DNA from: Teratosphaeria epicoccoides
Lineage: Eukaryota; Ascomycota; Dothideomycetes; Mycosphaerellales; Teratosphaeriaceae
Assembly: GCA_021401465.1 (NCBI GenBank)
Contig: JADDMT010000043.1
Coordinates: forward strand, 1-64,000
Length of the DNA stretch: 64,000 nt
Reading direction: 5' to 3'
The position numbers and the translations under genes were made by a program. This document shows, piece after piece, positions 1 to 11,600 of the stretch. Numbering within the stretch: position 1 is the stretch's first letter; every line of letters starts with the position of its first letter. A model generated the notes under the pieces. The model made no database searches. It was not told the DNA's origin and saw only the letters and a program-made list of their open reading frames with translations.

Positions 1-363
1 GCGCCTAGTCGTGACGACTACCTTATCCTTAGCATTAGAAGGCGAAGAGACTTAAGCGCGCTTCCGGCTATCGCGCTCGGCCCTCGAGATCATCTTGCGC
101 TTCTTAACACAAGTGTTAACTACATTATCGGACTTAGTGTCCCCCTTAGGCGTAACCGGTATAGTGACACTACGGCGTGAAGGGATCACGTTAGGACTAA
201 AGGTATCCTAGACGTCGTCATCCTCCTCATCCTCAAAGATCTAGCCTAGAGGCTTATGTCTTAGCGTCTTGACAGACGTAGTACGGATCGCAAGTAGGGA
301 AGGTTTAGCTTCCTTGTCGCTAACCTTAATTTCGGCCCTAGCCTTCTTCTTCTTCTTAGATAG
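1..363 (-). pseudogene. Remnant of Gypsy-A antisense ORF (copy A0)
   Basis: This stretch matches 3442-3823 closely and is the reverse complement of the C-terminal half of the Gypsy-A antisense frame (compare 54860-55240). The minus-strand product would be Lys/Arg/Ser-rich with an acidic patch (KDEEDDD-like) as in the other copies. It is cut at the window edge and again at about 364, where the sequence switches abruptly to Gypsy-A RNase H. The intervening LTR, gag and RT expected between two elements are absent, so this is a recombination or deletion junction. Family assignment is from direct similarity within the window; function is unknown. Confidence 0.75.
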
Positions 364-437
364 ACCCTAAGCTAGGGATAGTGCCTTAGGAGGAGGCTTA
401 GGGCAAGGCTTTCTCTAAACTTAAAGCAGCCTTTTAA

Positions 438-3079
438 ACTACGCCTATACTTCGGCACTTTGACCCTACTACGAAGATCCGAATAGAGACTAATGCTTCG
501 AAATTCGTAATAGCCGCAATTATATTGTAGCTCTAGTCGCACAAAGATAGTACGTAATAGTACCTAATTGCCTTCTAGTCGCGGAAGATACAGGGCGCTA
601 AGCTTAATTACAAGACTTATGACTAAGAGCTTTTAGCTATTATTAACAGCTTTAAGGAGTACTAACACTACCTCGAAGGCGTAGCGTACCCTATTAAGGT
701 ACTTACTAACTATAATAACTTTTGCGGCTTCATAGGCATGAAGTAGCTTAGTAGTTAGTAAGCAAGGTAGGCAACTTTCCTCGCTAGCTTTAACTTTGTT
801 ATCTAGCATCGTTACATGAAGACGAATCTAGCCGACAGTCCTTCGTAACGACTAGACTACAACACTAGGGACTAGGGTAACTAATAGCTTCTCTCTACAC
901 TATAGACAAAGCTTATAGTTTAGGGTAGCGATCTGTCGTTAGCTCCTCTTATAGATTAACTACAGGTCTAATAGGGCCTTATAGCCTCTGCTAGCGACAA
1001 ACCCTCTTATCTGGCAGTTATAGCGACTATGTCTAGCTTGATCTGTGTAGTAGTTAACTAGCTTACATGTAGTAAGCATACGATGTCTAAAGCACCCTTT
1101 AAAGAAGTCTCGAGACTTATTCAGTAGTTATAAGAGCGAGAATTAGAGTTAATTAATGAGGGTATAGCCCTCTAGGATACCGTAGGTAGTCCGAAGTACT
1201 AGACTAAGTCTAGCGACTTGTAGTACTTTAACAATAGGCTCTACGTACCTAATAACTACATACTCTGTTTATAGCTCCTCTATATTTATCATGACAATAA
1301 ACTTGCGGGTCATTTTAGCGTAGAAAAGACAAACGTGCTTCTTAGACGTAAATACTAGTAGCTGACGCTAGAACAGGATGTTTCTAACTATGTGTCATAA
1401 GTGTCAGGAGTACTATAGGTTATAGGATTATAAGGGTCCTAAGTGCTATAAGTCATAGTATAGTTATAGGAGTACTATAAGTTATAGGCATAGTCATAGG
1501 AGAAAGGATCTGTTACGTGAGGACAGATCCCCAGATCTATAGGGTTAGTCTACAGATCTATAGGCCTACAAGGAAGAAGGGATCTGTCGTAGGATAACAG
1601 ACCCTTAGATCTGTAGGGTTAGTCTATAGATCTACAGACATAGATCTGTTAGGTCTGTCGACAGATCTAACAGAGCTGCTCTGTCTCTCTAGTATATAGG
1701 GATGGCTTTAGGACAGGCAGTTAGGAGCTTCGTGCTTAATTTAATTCCCTTTCCCTAGGGGATAGTTAGTTACAAGGATAATTGCTATTGTCGATATTCT
1801 TCATAGCTCTACAAGTCTCATACCTAGTTACCTTCCTGCTATTAGCACCTACCCTTATGACACTATGTTAAATCCTGCTAGACATGCCAGATTAGCAAAT
1901 CTTAGCGCTATTGCCCCTATAGTAATACTTAGGCGCTCCTACTACTAGAGAGACTATAGAAAGCCTTAACTATAGATTTTATTACTAATTTGCTGCTAGC
2001 AAAGTAGAGAGGCAATGTAGTTAATACTGTCCTTATAGTAGTCGATTAATACTTAAAGATGAATCTCTTCATCCTATATACAAAAAAGTGCATAAGCGGC
2101 GAGCTTACGTAACTACTTTGTAACGAGGTTATATAGCGCTTTAGTGTTCCCTAAAGTATTCTATTAGATCGAGGTTCTGTCTTTACTAGTAAATACTAGC
2201 AAGAATTTGTGTTAAAGGCGCGTGTTAAGTACTACCTAAGTATAGCATCCTATCTACAGACTAATAGTTAGACTAAACGTATGAACTAGACTCTTAAGTA
2301 GTACCTTTAGTGCTACTATGCTAAGAACTAGGATGCTTAGGCTAACGTAATTCCTATGGCGGAATTTGTAGTTAATAACAGCATGTATGCTACTATGCGC
2401 ATGTCGCCATTTCAGATTCTTTATGGCTTTAATCCTGAAATATACCTAGAACTGCCTAAGGACGAGTCTTCTAAGGAGAGGGTACTACCCGCTACGGAAT
2501 TAGCGCGGCGTATACGCGAGGTACATTTAGTGCTAATAGAACATACTAGAAAAGGGCCTTAGAACCCTAGATCAAACATAATAACGCCTGTGCTAAACTA
2601 ATGTAGTACGTAGTTAGTACGAAGGTATTACTAATAACGAAGAATCTTAAGCTTAAACTTCCGAGTAAGAAGATGACGCTAAGGTTCGTCAGACCCTTCT
2701 AGATACATGACATGATAGGCTTGCAGGCATACTAGCTATTATTGCTATTGTCGTAATTTGTGTATAACGTCTTCTACGTATCTCTACTTAAACTATAGGT
2801 ATAGCGTAAGGGCGAAGAGCCTGCGGACCTGATTCTAGTAGCAGAAGAGAACGAAGAGTAGGAAGTTAAGAGTATTAAGGACAGTATGCGGCGGAAAGGT
2901 GTAACGTACTATCTAGTAAAGTAGAAAAGATACCTACCTAAGTACACATAATAGGTTCTAGCCGAAGACTATAAGAACGCTCTAGAAGCTATTCGAGAGT
3001 TCGAAGAGTAGAGGAGGTATAAGCAGGGCTTAAGAAAGTCGATTCCTAGGAAGATAAGAGTTTCGGAGCAGAGTTCTTA
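438..3079 (+). pseudogene. Gypsy-A pol remnant: RNase H, integrase, chromodomain (A1)
   Basis: The RNase H start reads RHFDPTTKIRIETNASKF, in which the usual ETDAS aspartate has become Asn. The integrase zinc domain has H-x6-H before the solo LTR and C-x2-C after it (KSC*TCQISKS, about 1871-1900). The DDE core holds LTID and LLDRG, but the catalytic Glu near 2295 reads AAG (Lys), while copy A5 still has GAG. The frame from 2356 to 2562 is open and includes NNSMYATMRMSPFQILYG, a conserved integrase core motif. A chromodomain (EVKSIKDSMRRKG, then YYLVK*K) lies at about 2862-3000; it would target integration to modified histones. Frame ends with TAA near 3079. Stops are nearly all TAG at former Gln or Trp codons, so it is dead. 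Confidence 0.85.
1393..1862 (+). repeat. Solo Gypsy-C LTR inside A1 integrase
   Basis: A 470 bp copy of the Gypsy-C LTR, starting TGTCATAAG and ending CTTATGACA. It is flanked by a 5 bp duplication CTATG at 1388-1392 and 1863-1867; the uninterrupted sequence is seen in A3 near 12319. No internal sequence remains, so LTR-LTR recombination removed the element body. It is longer than the C2 LTRs (441 bp) because a 30 bp unit near 1470-1500 is present twice. Confidence 0.92.
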
Positions 3080-3295
3080 ACACATGTATGTAGCGCATAA
3101 CGCGCAAAGTAACAACGAGAAACAAACGCCCTACTTACACATTATTAATGCCTAAAGGCATACCTAGAATAAACCCAAGGAAAACAAGAGACATGCTTAG
3201 ATTAGCTTCGTAGCTAATGCTTAGCGACTACTAGTTAAGGGCTTCCTAGCTAAACCCGAAGCAGAAGAGTCTTTCTTGTTATAGTCTGCTAGGGA

Positions 3296-4723
3296 CTACC
3301 TACCTACACGGGGTCTACTAAACACCCCGAGGCGACTAGGAGTAACAGGAGTAGTAACGCCACGAAGAGAGGCTAGCATCTTCTTCTTTAGTAGGTTACG
3401 AGGGAGCTCGTTCTTAGAGCCTATAGTAGCTAGAGAGCTAGCGACATCCTTACTACATCTAGTCGCGACAACTACCTCCTCCTCATCCTTAGCATTAGAA
3501 GGCAAAGAGACTCGGGCGCGCTTGTAGCTATCGCGCTTAGCCCTCGAGATTATCTTGCGCTTCTTGACACGAGTGTCTACTACATCATCGAACTTAGTGT
3601 CTCCCTTAGGCGCGACTAGTACGGCAGAACCGCGGCGCGAAGGGATCACGTTAGGACCAAAGGTATCCTAGACATTATCATCCTCCTCATCCTTAAAGAT
3701 CTAGCTTAGAGGCTTGTGCCTTAGCGTCTTAGCGGACGCCATGCAGATCGCAAGTAGGGAAGGTTTGGCTTCCTTGTCGCTAACCTTAATCTTGGCCCTA
3801 GCCTTCTTCTTCTTCTTAGATAGTAGCGTCAAGGCGGCGTAGGTAGTAGCGCTACAATGTGTTAGCTGTACGCACGTAACAGGACTTAAGTAAGTAACTT
3901 ACGGCTTAGTCCTTAGGACTAGCTTAGAGGCAGGCTGCCTCTTAGTACGACGCTATAGCGTGGCCTTAGCGGCGGGAACGGTAAATTGCTTGATAACCTT
4001 CTTGCGGATTATCTGCGTCTTAAAGTCATTGTTAATAGAGGTAAGGGCCACGAGTTGCTAACGCTAGCGGCTAGTCGGATATTTCTCGACGCTAACGTTA
4101 GCATAGCAGAGAAAATAAGCATTTATACTTAGAGGGTACCTACACTATATGCGTACTATAGCAAAGGTCTTAACCCTAACAGTTAACACCTTTAAGATCT
4201 TCTAGACTAAGTCTGTAATTAGACCTAGATAAACGTTTTCGCCTGTTAGCAGAGAGTCGAAGCAAACACTACTATGAGAATAGTTAGTAGTTACGATAAA
4301 GCACAAGAGAGCGCCAAGCAGGTAGGCAAGTACCTCGCGGTACTTAGCCTATAGCCTATTTATAGTTAGAGTACCTTTAGTAACCCCCTTGTCGCGCGCG
4401 CTCTAGAAGTCATGGATGTTATGGCAGAGCTAGTTGTACTCGCCATACACCTCTTCAGGGAGGTCTTGGCATTTTTGATGCTTGCTATTATAGTTAACAT
4501 AATTGCTGTAGATACTACCCTTGTCAAATCTGCTGATATAGATCTTAGCTACGTTCTAGTTAGGACAAGTTACGCATACCTCGCAGGTAGGGGACGCCTT
4601 ACTAACACGCGGAGGAGAGATGTGTGTAGCTTAGCTACTAAGGTTATTAAGACAATACTAACATAAGCGACAGTCGCGGGCAGAGTAAGTAGCGTTAAAC
4701 TTAGTCTGTAGCATATAAGCCAT
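3296..4723 (-). pseudogene. Antisense ORF in Gypsy-A 3' region (A1), unknown function
   Basis: Reading from an ATG at 4723 to a TAG at 3296 gives 476 codons with no net frame change, opposite in strand to gag-pol. The C-terminal 117 codons (3649 to 3296) are still open: basic and Ser-rich, with RKRARVSLPS-like runs and a terminal FSRPRVGR. The N-terminus in the best copy (A5) has a Cys cluster, C-x2-C-x2-C. Premature stops are TAG or TAA, as expected from CpA to TpA change. I recognise no family. The same frame occurs in A4 and A5, so it belongs to the element and is not a chance ORF of one copy. A TATA box lies about 150 bp upstream. It could be a DNA- or RNA-binding accessory protein; that is inference. 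Confidence 0.6.
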
Positions 4724-4879
4724 TATAGCTAAGATGAGTTAATTGATCTTGATTAATTGATTAAAGAAGAAGAAGCTCTAGTTTAGACCTATAGACATAG
4801 CGAGGCGCAGGCTAAGCAAAGTAAGAGCGGAGGTTAATGTTAGTACTTTAGAACAGGAAGTTTAGGAAAGCGACGAGGT

Positions 4880-4886
4880 TTTTATA
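4880..4886 (-). promoter_or_regulatory. TATA box upstream of the A1 antisense ORF
   Basis: TATAAAA on the minus strand, in context GGTATAAAAACC, sits about 157 bp before the ATG at 4723. The same motif at the same distance occurs in A4 and A5. The motif has no CpA or TpG, so RIP cannot erode it, and its survival alone is not proof of selection. Confidence 0.5.
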
Positions 4887-5080
4887 CCCGCTAGCTAGCC
4901 CCCCTGTTACCTACCGCAACCGTTAAGCTAGTAACTCGAACTACATGCGCAGAGTACCTGCCTTTAGTTAACTTACAAGGGGACTAAATGATATAAGAAC
5001 AGATGACGCGGCTATTACGCATGTACGCTAACTATACTTATGCTAGTCTACTAGCATGAAAATGTGACGAGACTTACGCT

Positions 5081-5094
5081 AGGAGCGCGCTCCT
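5081..5094. promoter_or_regulatory. 14 bp palindrome upstream of the antisense promoter (A1)
   Basis: AGGAGCGCGCTCCT, a perfect palindrome about 200 bp upstream of the TATA box. It is repeated at 17233-17246 (A4) and 53587-53600 (A5). It could bind a dimeric regulator. It contains no RIP target dinucleotide, so conservation is weak evidence. Confidence 0.35.
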
Positions 5095-5521
5095 ACCATT
5101 TTAAGCAGTACGCGTAGAGTGTCTACATACATTCCTACTACCCTAAGGTTCTGCGACATGTCTTCATAGTTACGACTAGATAGGGACAGCTAAGCTACTT
5201 AGTAAAGCTAGCGCGTATGCTTGCCCTATAATTTCAAAGATTAACTGAAGTACGTACTCGTAGTTTCCTGATATCTCGATCTACATGTAAGCGAAGGTGT
5301 CGTAAAGCCGCCTAATATATAACAGATTAAAAACCTGCCTAAGTTAGCAACCTCCGCCCTGTACTCGCTACAAGGGTGTTAAGGTATACGCATGACACAT
5401 GTTACGTAGGCTATCTACATATTTACTCTTGCGCAGTATAAGCGTGCTATATCCTATACCCTATATGTTCCGCATGTATTACTCGGTAAGGCTAGGGACA
5501 TCCTTATAGGAGGAGGGGCAG

Positions 5522-5879
5522 TAATACAGTTAATACTAGGGGGCTATTAGAGCCGCATAGGCTCTAATGCCTACCCTTAGCATGTAATGACCCTGCTACA
5601 TGTAGTAAGGGAGTCCCTTTTATATATGTTAGCTTGTATGTCTTCTAAGTAGGCTTAATGCCTGATGTAGGATGCTACTATACCGCTAACCCTACGGTCC
5701 CCCTGCGGGGTTAGGCTCGGACATGCTTTCTCTAATTAAGGGGTACTAGGGGTTATAAGTACCTCTAGCGCTACCTCTGCAATAAGTAGAAAGTAGCGCT
5801 ATCTTGTACCTACTAAAAGGTCAGGTTACTCTGTTACACTACGAGATATTTCTATATCATATAGCATATACATCTATAT
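5522..5879 (+). repeat. Gypsy-A LTR, first of a tandem pair (A1)
   Basis: LTR starting TAATACAG (from TGATACGG) and ending CATCTATAT. It is preceded by the polypurine tract AGGAGGAGGGGCAG. Immediately after it, the pre-LTR segment (GTTCCGCATG... AGGAGGGGTAG) is repeated and followed by a second LTR. Confidence 0.88.
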
Positions 5880-5934
5880 GTTCCGCATGTATTACTTAGT
5901 AAGGCTAGGGACATCCTCATAGCAGGAGGGGTAG

Positions 5935-6324
5935 TAATACAGTTAATACTAGGGGGCTATTAGAGCCGCATAGGTTCTAATGCCTGCCGTTAGCATGCAG
6001 TGACCCTGCTACACATAGTAAGGGGGTCCTTCGTACATACGTTAGCTTGTATGTTGTCTAGGTAGGATTAGTGCTTAACGTAGGATGCCCCTATGTCACT
6101 AACCCTACAGTACCCCTGTAGGGGCTTCCTGACCCTACGGTACCCCTGCAGGATTAGGCTCAGACATGCTTTCCCTAATTAAGGGGCGTTAGGGGTTATA
6201 AGCACCTCTAGCGCTACCTCTGCAATAAGCAGAAAGTAGCGCTATCTTGTACCTATTAAAAGGTCAGATTACTCTGTTATACTATAAGATATTTTTAAAT
6301 CATATAGCATATACATCTATATTA
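5935..6324 (+). repeat. Gypsy-A LTR, second of a tandem pair (A1)
   Basis: 390 bp LTR, offset by 413 bp from the first. It carries two copies of a GC-rich unit of about 31 bp near 6110-6160 (GACCCTACGGTACCCCTGC), where the first LTR has one. The next base after the LTR is inverted Gypsy-A RT sequence. Confidence 0.88.
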
Positions 6325-8259
6325 GCTAGCTAGTTACGGCTATTCCGCGATTATAGACACCCTTTAGTTGTCTATAATAACTCCTTTTGTAAAGATAATG
6401 TATCTAAGGAACTTAATCCTATCTGTAAGGAATAAGTACTTCTTTAGGTTTACATACAGAGCAAACTTATAGAGTCTTTTAAGTACTATCTTTAGATGCT
6501 AAATATGATCCTTCTTTAAGTCAGAGTAGACTAGTATATCGTCTAAATATACTACGTAGTAAGTATTAACGAGGCTAGCTAGGGCCTAGTTAATATACGC
6601 TTAGAAAGGTACTAGTACATTACTTAATCTAAATAGCATTACTATATACTTGAAGTAGCTATACTATGTTTTAAATGTAGTCTTCTACTTGTCGCCCTTT
6701 CGGATAGGTATTTAGTAGTAGGCGTCCTTTAGGTTAAGAGACAAGAAGATAGCGGCGCAACTAAGGCGGTTAAGCGTCTCGCTAATTAGTAGTAGGGGGT
6801 AGTAGTTCTTCTAAGTTATTACGTTAAGGCCCCTATACTTAATGTAGAGGTAGAGCGTGTTATCCTTCTTTAGGACAAACATTACTAGCGCTCTAGCCTC
6901 ACTATTGCTTCGTTAGATCTACGCGTTCTCTTGTGCCTTATAGAGATAGTCTCGAAGTGTTTTAAGCTAGGATCCTTATATAGGGTACATAGGTTAATAT
7001 AGAGGATTATAATCCTCCTTAAGGTTAATTACATGCTCCGAGTCTAGGGCCTAGGCATAGGCCGTAGCCTCTATGTTAAAAACATCGGCGTATTCCTCTA
7101 GCTTAGGCGGAATGGTAACGTCTTCCTTGATGTTCTATATATAGACTACATACATACATTAGACCTTCTTCATGTCTTTGTAGAAGCTATATGCGTCATA
7201 TATCCTTACTATAGGAACTTTGCCTTTAGAGCTATAGAACTAATTATTAGTAGCTCTATTAATAACAACTCCCTGCTTATGTTGCTAAGGGCGGCCTAAC
7301 AGGAGCTCCTTGTTAGGAACGTCTTTACTATAGAAGACTCCGTTAGTTTCCTACTCTTCTCTCGAAGAGTCCGCAAGTTAGAGGCGTATATTTTACGCGC
7401 CTTAAGCCGCTATGCCTTTGCCTTAAAGGACTTCATAGTAGGTAGCAAGGCTCCTAGAATTAGCTTTAATCTAAGCTGTATAACTACCTACTAGAGTATC
7501 ACGTTAACCTCCGTAAGGTTGTCTAACATATAGTCTACTAGCTTAAGGAAGCTATTAACTTAGACTATACTAGATAGGCGCTAGGCAGGCTACAACTCTA
7601 CACTGTTAGTAACAGACAACTTAGATACCTGTAGTAGTTATTTAGTCTTCTTAGGCTTGTCCTTTTTCCGCTTCCTCTCTAGGGAGGTTTTAGACACCTT
7701 GTTTACCTTCTTCCTATTGTTTTGTTTAGGATAGCAGTTTGCCTAGTAGTCCTTTATACCATAAATGTAGTAGCTACCTAGAGGCTTCTCGCTACTATTG
7801 TTAGGCTTAGAAGGTTTACTCTTCTAGCCTAAACTACTATGTTAGCCTTAACCCTTAGGACAATAATAATAGCGGCCCTTTAGTAGGTCTTTAGGGCTAG
7901 AACCCTTGTTATTCTTACTACCTAATCTTTCATTTTGCTTTCAGGTAATGTCTCTATGCGTTGTAAGGGACACAAGGTCTTTCTAAGTTGTTAGAAGTTC
8001 ATGAAAAGTCATGATTATGTTCCGTAGGTTGTTATTATGCTTAATGAGTAGGTAGTGTACACGTTACGTCTTAGTATAGAGTAGCATCTATCCCTTAAGT
8101 ATAGCGAGATAGGTAGCAAAGCTAGAGGTTATTTGTCCTTTCCCCTACTTAGCCTTCTTATACTCTACAGACATAGTACGAGCCTAGTTACCTAGATCTT
8201 TAACCTAGTTAACATAGAACTAGCGAAATTCCGCCTCTATATACGTTCTATTATAGACC
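6325..8259 (-). mobile_element. Gypsy-A fragment A2, inverted (gag to RT)
   Basis: Minus-strand gag, protease and N-terminal RT, matching 57950-59870 of A5. The RT catalytic YLDD is visible as the complement of 6538-6549. The zinc-knuckle region lies near 7740-7790. There is no LTR of its own: on the left it abuts the A1 3' LTR, on the right it is cut by the A3 5' LTR, which inserted just after the gag sequence TATAGACC. Many TAG stops. Confidence 0.82.
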
Positions 8260-8646
8260 TAATACAGTTAATACTAGGGAGCCATTAGAGCTACATAGGT
8301 TCTAATGCCTACCCTTAGCATGTAATGACCCTACTACATAGTAAAGGGGGTCCTTCGTACATATGTTAGCTCGTATGTTGTCTAAGTAGGATTAATGCCT
8401 AATGTAGGATGCCCCTACATCGCTAACCCTATAGTACCCCTGCGGGGGTTTCCTGACCCTATAGTACCTATACGGGGTTAGGCTCGGACATGCTTTCCCT
8501 AATTAAGGGGCGTCAGGGGTTATAAGCACCTCTAGCGCTACCTCTGCAATAAGCAGAAAGTAGTGCTATCTTATACCTACTAAAAGGTTAGATTACTCTG
8601 TCATACCACGAGATATTTTCATATCATATTACATATATCTATATTA
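8260..8646 (+). repeat. 5' LTR of A3
   Basis: Starts TAATACAGTTAATAC and ends CATATATCTATATTA. It has two copies of the GC-rich unit of about 31 bp (8430-8485). It inserted into A2. Confidence 0.87.
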
Positions 8647-8695
8647 GTTCTGCCTTCTCCTCTCTGCTTTGCAGTCTAGCAGAGAATACTACAAT

Positions 8696-11600
8696 ATGTC
8701 TAGAGTACTACAAACTTGTAACTAACGCATAGTAAGCGCTATCTTAAGCCCCTATAATAGCAAAGCTAGCCTAAGTAACTAGCCTATAGGAGTACCCCCT
8801 ACGAGCGACACTACATTAAACGACGGCTCTACTAGAGGCTAATTACGTAGCAGACAAGGTAATATATCCCCTACATAGAAACTATAGCTAACCCTAACTA
8901 TTAACCTAGCTCTCGTAGCTATAATTGTTAACTAGGTCGCAAACTACCTTACAAACTAGAGCTAAAGCCGTACCCCTTCTGGCGGCGATAATAGCGAGGA
9001 CGATAAAGACGTTACTATAAGTAGTACTAATAAACTAGTAGATGAAGAAATTTAGCGAGATTTCACACTAGAACCTACAAAGACAATGTACTAGTAGGCG
9101 TAGAGTCTCTGCCTGTACCTGTAAATATAGTGCCTAAATTTAGGGCTATAGTAGGCTAACTAGGAGGTAGTTATAACGCACGTAACCTGAAGCCGTTTAA
9201 GGGAGACACCTTAAAGGAGGCTCAAACTTTCTTATAGGTATGTAAGGTAGTTTTTATGCTTAACTTACGCAGATATGCTATAGAGGGCAAATAGGTCGCG
9301 TTTAGTATAATGTAGCTTAAAGAGGATAAAGAACCTCATAACAATTAACATAAGTAGTATAACCTTATGTTAGTCTATAATAGAACGTATAAATAAGCAG
9401 ACTTTTGCTAGTTCTATGTTAACTAGGTTAAGGATTTAGGTAACTATGCACTTATAATGTCTATTATGTATAAGAAGACTAAGCAGAGGAAGGAACAAAC
9501 TACCTCTAGCTTTGCTACCTATCTCGCTACGCTTAAGGGACAGATGCTACCCTATACCAAGACGTAATGCATGTAGCACCTACTTGTTAAGCTTAATAAT
9601 AACCTTTAGAACATAATCATGACTTTCTATGAACTTCTAATAACTCGGTAAGACCTCGTGTCCCTTATAACACATATAGAGATTACCTTAAAGCAGAAGA
9701 GAAGACTAGGCAGCAAGGACAATAAGCTTACAAGCCCTAAAGTTCTACTAAAAGGCCGCTATTACAAGCGCCCTAGGGGTTAAGTCTAACATAGTAGGTT
9801 AGTCTAGAGGAGTAAACCTTCTAAGCCTAAGGATAGTAGCAAGAAGCCTCTAGGTAGCTACTACGTCTGTAGAGCGAAGGACTACTAGGCGGCCTACTAT
9901 CCTAAACGAAGTAATAGGAAGAAGGTAAATAAGGTGTCTTAAACCTCCCTAGAGGGAAAGCGGAAAAAGGACAAGCCTAAGTAAGCTAAATGGCTACTAT
10001 AGGTGTTTAAGCTGTCTGTTACTAATAGTGTAGACTCGTAGCCTGCCTAGCGCCTATCTAGTACGGTCTAAGTTAATAGCTCGCTTAAGCTAGTAGAAAA
10101 TATGTTAGACGACCTTGCGGAGGTTAACGTAATACCCTAGCGGGTAATTATACGGCTCGTTTTGAAGCCGATCCTAGGAGCCCTATTGACTACTATGAAG
10201 TCCTTTTAGGGCAAAGGCGTAGCGGCTTAAGGCGCGTAAAATATGCGCCTCTAACCCGCGGACTCTTCAGGAGAAGAGCGTAAGACTAATGAAGTCCTCT
10301 ACGCTAAAGACATTCCTAATAAGGAGCTCCTACTAGGCCGCTCTTAGCGCTAGAAGTAGGGAGTCGTTATTAATAGAGCTACTAACAATTAGTTCTATAG
10401 CTCTAAAGGCAAAATATCTGTAGTAAGGATGCATAATACGCATAGCTTCTACAAAGACATGAAGAAGGTCTAATGTGTTTATGTAGTCCGCATATAGAAT
10501 GTCAAGGAAGACGTTACCCTCCTACCTAAGTTAGAGGAATACGCCGATATTTTCGACATAGAGGCTACAGCCTATACCTAGGCCCTAGACGCGGAGCATG
10601 CAATTAACCTTAAGGAAGGTTATAATCCTCCGCATCGACCTCTATATCCTATGTCAGAATCCTAGCTTAAAACACTTCGAGACTATCTCTACAAGGCGCA
10701 AAAGAACGCGTAGATCTGACAAAGTAATAGCAAGGCTAGAGCGTTAGTAATGTTCGTCCTAAAGAAGGATAACACACTCCCCCTATACGTTAACTATAGG
10801 GGCCTTAATGTAGTAACTTAGAAGAACCGCTGCCCCCTACTACTTATTAGCGAGACGCTTGACTGCCTTAGTTACATGTTCTAAATGTAGTATAGACACT
10901 TTAAGTATATAGTAATACTATTTAGATTAACTAACGCACTAGCGACATTCTTAGCGTATATTAATTAGGCCCTAGCTAGCCTCGTTAATACCTACTACGT
11001 AGTATATTTAGATGATATACTAGTCTACTCTAACTTAAAGGAGGAGTATATTTAGCATCTAAAGATTAAGTTCGCTCTGTATGTAAACCTAAAGAAGTGC
11101 TTATTCCTTACAGACAGGATTAGGTTCCTTAGATACATCGTCTCTACAGAAGGAGTTATCATAGATGACTAAAGGGTGTCTGTAATCGCGGAGTAGCTAT
11201 GACTAACTACCCTCTAAGAAGTATAGGTGTTTCTAGGATTTACTAACTTCTATCGTAGATTCATACTAGCTATTCGAAGATCGTGGCTCCTCTCACGGCC
11301 CTCGCAAAGGGTGTAGTTTAAGGAAAAAAGCTAGGGATAGTGCCTTAGGAGGAGGCATAGAGTAAGGCTTTCTCTGCTTTAGTACTTTGATCCTACTACG
11401 AAGATCTAGATAGAGACCGATGCTTCGAAATTCGTAATAGCCGCAATTATATCGTAGCTCTAGTTAAACTAAGGTAGTACGTAATAGTACCTAATTACCT
11501 TCTAGTTACGGAAGATGCAGGGCGCTAAGCTTAACTACGAGACTTACGACTAAGAGCTTTTAGCTATTGTTAACAGCCTTAAGGAGTACTAACACTAGCT

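Larger units (their letters stand above)
365..6324 (+). mobile_element. Gypsy-A copy A1, 5'-truncated Ty3/Gypsy chromovirus
   Basis: The copy begins inside pol (RNase H) and keeps integrase, chromodomain, the long 3' region with its antisense ORF, the polypurine tract and the 3' LTR. Similarity to A3, A4 and A5 runs along the whole length. It is interrupted by a solo Gypsy-C LTR at 1393-1862. The LTR end is duplicated in tandem: LTR, 55 bp of pre-LTR sequence, then LTR. The 5' LTR, gag, protease and most of RT are missing; they were lost at the junction near 364. Confidence 0.85.

Noticed and set aside
4412..4666. Plus-strand ORF of 84 codons, with counterpart 53948-54259 on the other strand
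   Set aside because: Codon-aligned shadow of the Gypsy-A antisense ORF. It is open because TAG-poor complements remain open, and it is much shorter than the 474-codon frame.
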